Shown: positions 1 to 5,220, counted from the first letter of the stretch. The stretch is DNA of 5,503 bases from Dehalococcoidia bacterium (GCA_012270525.1 JAAXIE010000298.1:1-5503); one strand, 5' to 3'. Notes: generated from the letters alone by a model not told the origin. Program-made: numbers and translations.

Positions 1-573
1 CATGTCGCTGGCAGTGTGGCACATCATGGCCATCTGGACGTCGTCGAAGGCCCCGATGCGGATGAGTTCCTGCTTCCCGCCCAGGAACTCCAGCTTGCCC
101 TCCTCCCGCATCCTCAAGCGACCTTCCACATCGATGAACTCCTCGGCGGGAACGGCGAAGGGCACCAGAGAGCCTGCCAAGTGGGGCTTGATCCCGTCGT
201 CGAGCAGTCCCAGGGTTGCCCCCAGCATCATGCCAATCTGGCAGTTGTGGCCACAGGCATGGGCCGCCCCCGTCTCGGAATCGGCATGGGGATGCTCGGT
301 GACCACCAGCGAGTCGAGCTCCCCGATTATGGCCAGCTTCGGCCCCGGTCCGGCCCCGAAGTCCACCTGCCCCTTGACCCCGGTGATGGCCAAGCCCTCG
401 GAGTAGGGCAGACCCATGGCCTTGAAATTGTCCTTCACGATTTTGGCGGTGCGGTGCTCGTTGAATCCCGTTTCGGGGTGTTCCAGGATATCGCGGGCGA
501 TGCCAATAAGCTCGTCCCTGCGCCGGTCAATAGCCTGGCACGCCCTGCGCTTCAGTTCCTCCTTGGTGGGCAT
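1..573 (-). CDS. M20-family metal-dependent amidohydrolase, N-terminal 191 residues (partial)
   Basis: Reading the minus strand from the ATG at 573 gives 191 codons without a stop; the gene continues past the left edge. Visible motifs are GELDSL (residues 84-89), the metal-binding HACGH (105-109), the PAEE motif (142-145) with the expected catalytic and ligand glutamates, and MCHT (184-187) with a likely metal histidine. These place it in the M20 peptidase/amidohydrolase family, near the M20D/AbgB-like branch, which hydrolyses amide bonds of N-acyl amino acids or small peptides. Substrate is not predictable. By hand alignment it is a little over half identical to the complete protein at 1128-2465, so the two are paralogues. 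The dimerisation domain and last metal ligand lie outside the window. An AGGAG ribosome site (579-583) sits five bases before the ATG, and an extended -10 element lies at 628-636. No signal peptide is seen, so it is probably cytoplasmic. Confidence 0.92.
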   Translation of the reverse strand, partial: MPTKEELKRRACQAIDRRRDELIGIARDILEHPETGFNEHRTAKIVKDNFKAMGLPYSEGLAITGVKGQVDFGAGPGPKLAIIGELDSLVVTEHPHADSETGAAHACGHNCQIGMMLGATLGLLDDGIKPHLAGSLVPFAVPAEEFIDVEGRLRMREEGKLEFLGGKQELIRIGAFDDVQMAMMCHTASDM

Positions 574-627
574 CGAGACTCCTCTCCTCGCAGCAGGCGC
601 ACGTACGCCCCAGCCAACGTAGGGAAG

Positions 628-636
628 ATTATACCA
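628..636 (-). promoter_or_regulatory. Extended -10 promoter for the partial M20 gene
   Basis: The minus strand reads TGGTATAAT, a perfect extended -10 (TGn plus TATAAT). No good -35 is present 16-18 bases upstream, which is common for extended -10 promoters. The predicted transcription start is near 621, about 50 bases before the M20 ATG at 573. Assignment rests on match and position only. Confidence 0.6.
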
Positions 637-677
637 GCATGGCAGCCCGCATCGATGTAGGAGGCTGTGCCTTTCGA

Positions 678-686
678 TGCTATACT
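678..686 (+). promoter_or_regulatory. Extended -10 promoter for the PaREP1/HEPN gene
   Basis: The plus strand reads TGCTATACT, an extended -10 with five of six bases of TATAAT. No convincing -35 is seen. The predicted start near 693 would fall just before the ribosome site at 695-700, giving a very short leader of about 15 bases. It points away from the minus-strand element at 628-636. Confidence 0.5.
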
Positions 687-707
687 TCGCTAACGGAGGT
701 GGCGTCG

Positions 708-1103
708 ATGGGTACCGAGACTAACGCTGTGCTGGAGTTCAGGCAGCAGTCCAGACTCTTCCTCGCCAGGGCACGAACGTATCTGGCTGAGGGCGACCTG
801 CACCAAGCATCCGAAAAGGGATGGGGAGCCGCGGCGCATATGGTCAAGGCAGTGGCAGAAGCCCTCGGCCAGCCCTACCGCAGCCATGATGAGTTCGGCA
901 GGCGATTGGTCGGCTGGTCCCGCCAGACCGGTGATGACCGGTTGCGCCAACTACGCCTCGTCGCCAACGAGTTGCACGGGAACTACTACAAGCGAGAGAC
1001 CCTGTTGGATGCCGAAGAAATCGCTAGCAACCTCAACGATATACAGGAGTTGCTCGACCGCCTCGAACCCCTGATCGATGCCCGTCCCGTGAGACCTGCT
1101 TAA
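708..1103 (+). CDS. PaREP1/HEPN-like small helical protein
   Basis: The 131-residue product is rich in predicted helix. Residues 17-50, with the pattern 'ARxYLxEGDxxQASEKxWGAAAxxVKA', match what I recall of PaREP1-family proteins, which are related to HEPN domains. Arg83 and His90 in RLVANELH fit the HEPN Rx4-6H motif that forms the RNase active site in many HEPN toxins, followed by NYY (92-94). The start at 708 is chosen because GGAGGT (695-700) lies seven bases before it; an upstream in-frame ATG at 639 lacks a ribosome site and overlaps the promoter region. The gene stands alone on the plus strand between two minus-strand M20 genes. No antitoxin-like partner (such as an MNT nucleotidyltransferase) is adjacent, so a toxin role is not supported. 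Biological role is unknown; it could instead be a non-catalytic HEPN/PaREP1 protein. Confidence 0.8.
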   Translation: MGTETNAVLEFRQQSRLFLARARTYLAEGDLHQASEKGWGAAAHMVKAVAEALGQPYRSHDEFGRRLVGWSRQTGDDRLRQLRLVANELHGNYYKRETLLDAEEIASNLNDIQELLDRLEPLIDARPVRPA

Positions 1104-1127
1104 CCAGGTCCGCGGCCTGCCACGCTA

Positions 1128-2465
1128 TCACCCCGCCGCCCCGTCGAACGACTCCTCCTTGGCCAAGCTGCGCATGAACTTCAGGTACTCCTCCCGGGAC
1201 ATCTCCGGCTGGTGCCGCGCCAGCACGTTGCGACCCTGGCTCGCGCCCTCCGCCAGCAGGTCGACCGCCGTGGTGGCCAAGGCCTTGGCGGCCGTTATCA
1301 CCGCCAAGCTGTAATCGCGTATCACGTAGTCCGAGCCATGACCCAAGCCCGTGGCCCCGCCCACATAGGGATGCAGAACGGGCATGAGGTAGCTCACATC
1401 CCCCATGTCGGTGGAGCCGGTGCGGTGAGGCGCGTTGCCGACGTTGTCCTCGCCCACCAGCGAAGTGGCGTTGGCCTTGAACAGGTCGGCCAGGTTGGGG
1501 TCCTGCTTCATGGGTAGGTAGCCGGGGATGGTCTGGATGTTCACCTGCGCCCCAACCGCCATGGCCCCAGCCCGTAGGGCGCGGTCCACCTTCGTGTTGG
1601 CATCCATGATGGCATCCAGGGTCTTGCCCCGGACAAAAGTCTCCACCCGGACATCGGCCGGGACGGCACTGACTGCTTCCCCGCCCTTGGTGATGATGGG
1701 ATGCACCCGCACCGTATCATCGTCCTTGAAGGTCTCGCGGTTGGCATGGATGCCAGCGATGGCGAGATGAGCGGCGTTAAGAGCATTGATGCCCAGATGG
1801 GGAGCCCCGCCAGCATGGGCCCCGCGCCCGATGAACTGTATCTTCTTGGCCACCGTGCCGTTGTTGGTGCCACTGATGCACAGTTGCCGCTCTTCGCGGT
1901 TGCTGGTGGTGTGGCACATCATGGCCATGTGAACGTCATCGAACTCGCCGAGACGGATGAACTCCGGCTTCCCGCCGAGGAACTCGATCTTTCCCTCCCG
2001 TCGTAGCCCATCGCGGTACTCGATCTCGATGTACTCCTCGGCGGGCACCGCCATGAACACCAGCCTGCCGCTCAACTCGTTCAGGATGCGGGACTGCCGC
2101 AGAGCGGTTGCAGCACCCAGCATCATCCCGATCTGAGCGTGATGACCGCAGGCATGGGCCGCCCCCGTCTGCGGGTCGGCGTGGGGATGGTCGTTGACGA
2201 TGAGGGAGTCCAGTTCCCCGAGAATCGCGAGGGTGGGTCCGGGAGTGGCACCGGTGACCTCGGCCCGCAGCCCGGTGACCGCTAGGTTCTGCCGGAAGGG
2301 GATGCCCAACTCTGCGAACCGGTCGGCCACCACCCCGGCAGTCCTGACCTCGCGGAAGCCGGGTTCAGGGTGACCGAGTATGGTGGTGGAAGCACGAACG
2401 ATGTCATCTGCATGGGCATCGATCTCCTCGACCACCCAAGCCTTCAACTCCTCGCGGGAAGCCAT
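1128..2465 (-). CDS. M20-family metal-dependent amidohydrolase (M20D/AbgB-like)
   Basis: This complete 445-residue protein has the length and layout of M20 amidohydrolases. The catalytic domain is interrupted by a dimerisation (lid) domain at about 200-315 carrying the conserved GAHAGGAPHLGINALNAA stretch. Likely metal ligands and catalytic residues are Cys106 and His108 in HACGHH, Glu143-Glu144 in PAEE, His185 in MCHT and His376 in GLGHGSDY. Asp86 in GELDSL is the usual supporting acidic residue. The Cys in the HACGH motif favours the M20D branch, whose members cleave N-acyl amino acids, aminobenzoyl-glutamate or similar amides. The true substrate cannot be read from sequence. Its paralogue begins at 573. 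AGGAGG (2472-2477) lies six bases before the ATG, and an extended -10 is at 2518-2526. All key residues are intact and no signal peptide is seen. It converges on the PaREP1/HEPN gene with only 24 bases between them. Confidence 0.95.
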   Translation of the reverse strand: MASREELKAWVVEEIDAHADDIVRASTTILGHPEPGFREVRTAGVVADRFAELGIPFRQNLAVTGLRAEVTGATPGPTLAILGELDSLIVNDHPHADPQTGAAHACGHHAQIGMMLGAATALRQSRILNELSGRLVFMAVPAEEYIEIEYRDGLRREGKIEFLGGKPEFIRLGEFDDVHMAMMCHTTSNREERQLCISGTNNGTVAKKIQFIGRGAHAGGAPHLGINALNAAHLAIAGIHANRETFKDDDTVRVHPIITKGGEAVSAVPADVRVETFVRGKTLDAIMDANTKVDRALRAGAMAVGAQVNIQTIPGYLPMKQDPNLADLFKANATSLVGEDNVGNAPHRTGSTDMGDVSYLMPVLHPYVGGATGLGHGSDYVIRDYSLAVITAAKALATTAVDLLAEGASQGRNVLARHQPEMSREEYLKFMRSLAKEESFDGAAG

Positions 2466-2517
2466 GGCACCCCTCCTGAAGCGGCAGCCCTTCTACGGCC
2501 TACCGTGCTCGAACCGG

Positions 2518-2526
2518 ATTCTATCA
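2518..2526 (-). promoter_or_regulatory. Extended -10 promoter for the complete M20 gene
   Basis: The minus strand reads TGATAGAAT, an extended -10 with five of six TATAAT bases. It lies about 50 bases upstream of the ATG at 2465, nearly the same distance as the element before the M20 paralogue. No clear -35 is seen. It suggests the M20 gene has its own promoter rather than depending on the nuclease operon upstream. Confidence 0.45.
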
Positions 2527-2577
2527 GAGGCATGGGGAAAGTGCCCTTCCAAGCCATCGCTACAAGATGACTAACGT

Positions 2578-3003
2578 CTAGAGGTTGCTCTGATTGGCCA
2601 TTCTTATGAAAGATTCCAAGGTAATGATGCTCACTGCATCCTCGTAGGCCAAATACTTTCCCAAGCCGCCCGACACATAGAACTCTCGGAGACCCCAGCC
2701 GTCCCCGCCAAGCACGAGATAAGCTCTATCGTAGGTTCCCGCTGTGGAACGAATGGCCTCCACCAGGCACATCACTTCAAAGGGTACTTTCTGTTCCGCA
2801 GTTCCCGGAACCTGCTGCCACTTAAGGGAAATCAAGTATTTTCTTCCCTGGCTAGACGTGGCGAGCACGTCGATTACGTGCTTCCGTCCGCCCGGGCGGA
2901 CGCCTATGCGAGCCTGCTTCTGATAGCTGTAACCGCCCCGTTCGAGCGCGGGCAGAATCATCTGCTCAAGAACTGCGCCCGTAGTAGTGTTCCCTGGGGC
3001 CAT
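2578..3003 (-). CDS. Small PD-(D/E)XK-type nuclease, probable restriction component
   Basis: The 141-residue protein shows the core of a PD-(D/E)XK nuclease. Helix 1 contains Glu13. A strand holds Asp45 in KHVIDVLA, and a second strand ends in SLKWQQ with Lys61 and Gln63. This is followed by the GTAEQKVPFEV segment (67-77), which I recall from small PD-(D/E)XK superfamily proteins. The second acidic position of the (D/E)XK triplet is Ser59, so the metal site may use Glu13, Glu70 or Gln63 instead. This is inference; loss of activity is also possible. The rest of the protein (about 80-141) is a compact alpha/beta tail. The gene starts 21 bases after the HNH gene ends, behind a modest AGAGG site, so the two are probably co-transcribed and translated together. 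It is the last gene of the four-gene operon, and no clear hairpin terminator follows it. Confidence 0.75.
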   Translation of the reverse strand: MAPGNTTTGAVLEQMILPALERGGYSYQKQARIGVRPGGRKHVIDVLATSSQGRKYLISLKWQQVPGTAEQKVPFEVMCLVEAIRSTAGTYDRAYLVLGGDGWGLREFYVSGGLGKYLAYEDAVSIITLESFIRMANQSNL

Positions 3004-3024
3004 GTTGTCGCCTCTTATGGATTG

Positions 3025-3702
3025 CTAGGGATAGCCAAGGCCTTCGCTAGCATCGCTAGACGCTTGAGCCAATAACTGTTGTAGTTCTACGAGGGTGAGC
3101 GGTTGATTGGAGTTGCGATGTACCATTCGATGGCAGTTAGCACATAGTGGGATCAAGTCTGAATAGGGATCTACCACTGCTGGTCCCTCCCGCAATGGAC
3201 GAATGTGATGGACTTCGATATAACTCCTTGCATGTCCAGGGGTGTAAACGGCGTCGAATGAGAAACCACACCCGAAGCATAAGTTTCCGTGGTACAGTAT
3301 GGCCTTGGCCCTGTTTCGAGGATCCCGCTCATAACTTCGATGCCTGCGCCAGACAACGTTCCCCTCGACTATACCTTCTTGGCCCTGGAGGAGTTGGTCT
3401 GCAACCTCAACCGTATCGGTATCAGGGGTAGCCGGTCCACTCGCAAGGCCTTCGAGGAACGAGCATACGGCGCATCTGTGGCGAGTCAGGCCGCCCTGAT
3501 AAGTAGGCAAGCTGGCTAGTACAGCTGTAGGTGCCCGGCAATCGTGAATGCACGCCTCAGTTGGACCTATCGCACCTGCGTACGTGACCGCCAGGCCATA
3601 GGCGCAAATTGCACATTTATGCCTCCCTGTTCCACCTTGAGACGCTGGCAGGGACAAGGCGATTGAGTCTGGCATTGAGTGGCCGTGAGGGCAGTCCACC
3701 AT
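3025..3702 (-). CDS. McrA-like HNH endonuclease with duplicated zinc-binding N-terminus
   Basis: The C-terminal half (about 125-196) is a zinc-supported HNH (beta-beta-alpha metal) nuclease. Cys142 and Cys145, paired with Cys187 and Cys190, would hold zinc. His165-His166 in YIEVHH supply the catalytic histidine, and Asn189 and His195 complete the motif. The phrase 'DLIPLCANCHRMVH' is typical of McrA-like restriction endonucleases. The N-terminal 85 residues are two copies of a Cys/His module with an exact 47-residue period: C4-x-H6 with C30-x2-C33, then C51-x-H53 with C77-x2-C80. Each copy contains a GG(T/L)xRH(K/R)CA(I/V)C signature. These may bind DNA or recognise the target site. The ATG at 3702 is the only standard start in this frame after the preceding TAG, but it has no ribosome site, and the frame stays open upstream to 3775, so the true start is uncertain. 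It lies between the acidic-protein and PD-(D/E)XK genes in one probable operon. Confidence 0.85.
   Translation of the reverse strand: MVDCPHGHSMPDSIALSLPASQGGTGRHKCAICAYGLAVTYAGAIGPTEACIHDCRAPTAVLASLPTYQGGLTRHRCAVCSFLEGLASGPATPDTDTVEVADQLLQGQEGIVEGNVVWRRHRSYERDPRNRAKAILYHGNLCFGCGFSFDAVYTPGHARSYIEVHHIRPLREGPAVVDPYSDLIPLCANCHRMVHRNSNQPLTLVELQQLLAQASSDASEGLGYP
3463..3552 (-). repeat. Second copy of the N-terminal zinc module in the HNH protein
   Basis: This codes for residues 51-80 of the HNH protein. It matches residues 4-33 (encoded at 3604-3693) with a constant 47-residue offset for all four main Cys/His positions and for the paired glycines before the RH(K/R)CA signature. The third position of the first cluster differs: His8 in copy one, Cys55 in copy two. 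Both can bind zinc. Confidence 0.75.
3604..3693 (-). repeat. First copy of the N-terminal zinc module in the HNH protein
   Basis: This codes for residues 4-33, with Cys4, His6 and His8 at one end and RHKCAIC (27-33) at the other, a spacing suited to one zinc site. It pairs with the copy at 3463-3552. The duplication is at the protein level and probably reflects an old internal duplication. Confidence 0.75.
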
Positions 3703-3774
3703 AAAGGTTTGAATCTCGCGTGGGCCAGCCGCGGCCAGTATCTGCTCTACCGTCGTATACTTGAGGGGTGAGGG
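3703..3774 (-). other. Open 24-codon stretch between the acidic-protein stop and the HNH start
   Basis: These 72 bases separate the TAG of the acidic protein (3775-3777) from the HNH ATG (3702). All 24 codons are sense, and they are in frame with both neighbours. The translation includes VEQILAAAG and PREIQTF, which looks like ordinary protein. The stretch has no ATG, GTG or TTG in this frame, and no ribosome site is visible before 3702. It may be the missing 5' end of the HNH gene using a rare start (an in-frame CTG is at 3736-3738), a UAG read-through linker, or simply an untranslated gap. Confidence 0.5.
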
Positions 3775-4146
3775 CTACAGATCTTCGCCCAATATCCTGA
3801 TTTGGCAGGGTTGAACCGGTTCCTTGGCGTCGAATGCAACCAGGAATTTCTCGCCTGCACTGTCCAACCAGTAATAGTAGTCCCACTTGTTCACAATTGT
3901 CTCCGACACGACAGCACCAGTGTTATCAACGAACCAGTCGTCGACGTCATCGAGTTTCATCTCATTGACCGCGTGAGCTATTGGGCAGGCATGCATAGAG
4001 CCAACAACCCCAGCATCGATGTGCCTTTGTTGGATATTCACGACGATGCACCCTTCCTCCTCTTCCCCTTCATCCTCACAAGACTCTGTGAAGTTGAAGT
4101 CTCCCGGAAGGGCCCGTTTCTCGTCAGGCAACGTCACAGTGGCCAT
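3775..4146 (-). CDS. Small acidic protein with CPIA motif, unknown function
   Basis: I do not recognise a function for this 123-residue protein. The N-terminal third is strongly acidic, with a Glu/Asp run at about residues 24-31. The central part carries IVVNIQQRHIDAG (34-46) followed by SMHACPIAHA (50-59). A pattern of strand, 'HIxxG', a serine and then 'CPIAxA' is one I recall from hypothetical proteins of phages and mobile DNA, but the role is not known to me. The last third (about 65-120) alternates charged and aromatic residues (KWDYYYWLD at 87-95), suggesting beta strands. AGGAGG (4152-4157) lies five bases before the ATG, a strong site. It follows the methyltransferase stop by 40 bases and shares its direction, so it is probably part of the restriction-modification operon. 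Possible roles are a regulator, an inhibitor of the nucleases or DNA mimic (given the acidity), or unrelated cargo; none is shown by the sequence. Confidence 0.75.
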   Translation of the reverse strand: MATVTLPDEKRALPGDFNFTESCEDEGEEEEGCIVVNIQQRHIDAGVVGSMHACPIAHAVNEMKLDDVDDWFVDNTGAVVSETIVNKWDYYYWLDSAGEKFLVAFDAKEPVQPCQIRILGEDL

Positions 4147-4157
4147 TTTGTCCTCCT

Positions 4158-4181
4158 ATCTTGCACAATCATCTTACACAA
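4158..4181. repeat. Direct repeat of 11 bases in the methyltransferase/acidic-protein gap
   Basis: ATCTTGCACAA (4158-4168) and ATCTTACACAA (4171-4181) match at 10 of 11 bases with a 13-base period. They occupy most of the 40-base gap between two operon genes and lie just upstream of the ribosome site of the acidic protein. Such a pair could bind a regulator or set up an internal promoter. It is not a recognisable C-box. Confidence 0.5.
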
Positions 4182-4186
4182 GGCTC

Positions 4187-5074
4187 TCATCGGCAACCCA
4201 AGTCGTATACCTCTCTACGTTCCAGCAGTCGCCTCTGGCTAAGAACCGGCTTCTCCTGGCGTTTCATCTTCGGATAACGCGGCGGAGTTTCATCCTGTAG
4301 GCGTCGAACAGCCAAATCCACATACGACATTTCACTCTCACAGACCTTGACTTTTCTGTTCAGCCGCAGCCCTGCAATCGCTGTGACGCCAGATCCCGCG
4401 AACGGGTCTACCACCAGATCTCCCGGTGCGGTAGAGGCCCGGAGGCAGCGGTCAACTAGGGCGAGCGGCTTCTGTGTGGGGTGCTTTCCAAACACTTTTT
4501 CATCGCGGCCTGCTGGCGGGATTGTCCAAACGCTCTTCATTTGCTTTCCGCCATTGTCATGACGCATTTCTTGATAGTTGAACGTATACCTGTGGGGACT
4601 CCCTTTAGGGGCCTTTGTGGCCCACAGGACGGTCTCGGTCGAGTGGGTAAAGCAACGACAGCCGAGGTTCGGCGGAGGGTTTGGCTTCTCCCAAGTGATG
4701 TCGTTCAGGATTCGATAACCCAACTCAAGCATAGCCATGCCGACACTCAGGTATACATGCAGGGTGCCCGTTACCCAGATGGTCCCACTAGGCTTGAGGA
4801 TTCGGTAACATTCTCCTAACCAACTGCGATGGAACTCACGGTCGAGTTCCAGCCCTCGACTTCTGTCCCAGTCCCCTTTGTTGACGGTAGTGCGCTTCCC
4901 AGCTATGCAGGTCGTCCCGTCGTTAGACAGCAGATATGGTGGATCCGTCCATACACAGTCGACGCTGTCTGATCCAAGACCTGCCAGAAAATCGAGGGCG
5001 TCCCCGTGGTAGACCTGCGAATGCCCGTCGTCGGATACCCAGACGGCCTTCGCCAGAACCGATTCTATCCCCAC
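4187..5074 (-). CDS. DpnA-like class beta DNA adenine-N6 methyltransferase
   Basis: This transfers a methyl group from S-adenosylmethionine to a base in DNA. The motif order is class beta: motif IV DPPY (44-47) comes first, HPTQKP (198-203, motif X region) follows, and the SAM-binding DPFAGSGVT (223-231, motif I) is near the end. DPPY favours adenine-N6 over cytosine-N4. The blocks KGDWD, SVGMAM, FTHSTETVLWA and GKQMKSVW closely match what I recall of M2.DpnII (DpnA), which methylates GATC and can act on single-stranded DNA. GATC is therefore a reasonable guess for the target, not a demonstrated one. The 295 residues include a basic tail of about 30 after 265, longer than DpnA. The start is GTG (5074), the only usable start after an upstream in-frame stop, with a weak GGCGGA site. 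It opens the four-gene operon, so it would be made first and protect host DNA. No DpnM-type partner methyltransferase is present. Confidence 0.92.
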   Translation of the reverse strand: MGIESVLAKAVWVSDDGHSQVYHGDALDFLAGLGSDSVDCVWTDPPYLLSNDGTTCIAGKRTTVNKGDWDRSRGLELDREFHRSWLGECYRILKPSGTIWVTGTLHVYLSVGMAMLELGYRILNDITWEKPNPPPNLGCRCFTHSTETVLWATKAPKGSPHRYTFNYQEMRHDNGGKQMKSVWTIPPAGRDEKVFGKHPTQKPLALVDRCLRASTAPGDLVVDPFAGSGVTAIAGLRLNRKVKVCESEMSYVDLAVRRLQDETPPRYPKMKRQEKPVLSQRRLLERREVYDLGCR

Positions 5075-5105
5075 TGTCCGCCTTCGCCTATGAGCATTGC
5101 TCGAC

Positions 5106-5135
5106 TGTGTATCATCCGCCCGCCGACGCTGTCAA
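5106..5135 (-). promoter_or_regulatory. Sigma-70-type promoter of the restriction-modification operon
   Basis: The minus strand has a perfect TTGACA (5130-5135), an 18-base gap, and TACACA (5106-5111) preceded by TGA, an extended -10 context. The -10 itself is poor. The predicted transcript start near 5099 leaves a leader of about 25 bases before the GTG at 5074, which fits well. Confidence 0.5.
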
Positions 5136-5159
5136 CGGGGGCATGGCAGACTTTCTAGT

Positions 5160-5187
5160 TTGAGACGATCAAGAGGGAGCCGATAAC
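5160..5187 (+). promoter_or_regulatory. Possible promoter of the NIPSNAP gene
   Basis: TTGAGA (5160-5165) and GATAAC (5182-5187) are 16 bases apart, matching five and four of six consensus bases. The start would be near 5194, giving a leader of about 55 bases before the ATG at 5250. The match is modest. It would diverge from the methyltransferase promoter about 25 bases away. Confidence 0.3.
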
Positions 5188-5220
5188 CGGGATGCCTTCC
5201 TTGTGATACCATAACCGGAA
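5183..5220. repeat. Direct repeat upstream of the NIPSNAP gene
   Basis: ATAACCGGGA (5183-5192) and ATAACCGGAA (5211-5220) match at 9 of 10 bases with a 28-base period. The first copy overlaps the possible -10, so the pair could be an operator. It could also be chance. Confidence 0.35.

Noticed and set aside
16..660. Plus-strand 214-codon open frame
   Set aside because: It is the antisense of the partial M20 gene, whose minus-strand frame carries all family motifs; the plus-strand translation shows no recognisable domain.
639..707. Upstream ATG for the PaREP1/HEPN gene
   Set aside because: No ribosome site precedes 639, the extra 23 residues would cover the promoter, and the ATG at 708 has GGAGGT at ideal distance.
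1104..1127. Bidirectional terminator between convergent genes
   Set aside because: Only a four-base stem (CAGG/CCTG) around a CCGCGG loop, with no T run on either strand; too weak to call.
2466..2577. Terminator for the nuclease operon
   Set aside because: Short complementary pieces such as GGAA/TTCC and ACGG/CCGT exist, but no stable hairpin followed by a T run.
4048..4080. Pyrimidine-rich tract as a regulatory or simple repeat
   Set aside because: It is fully explained by Glu/Asp codons of the acidic run in the minus-strand gene.
3802..4242. Plus-strand 146-codon open frame
   Set aside because: It lies opposite the acidic-protein gene, which has a strong ribosome site and fits the operon; the plus-strand product has no recognisable features or clear ribosome site.
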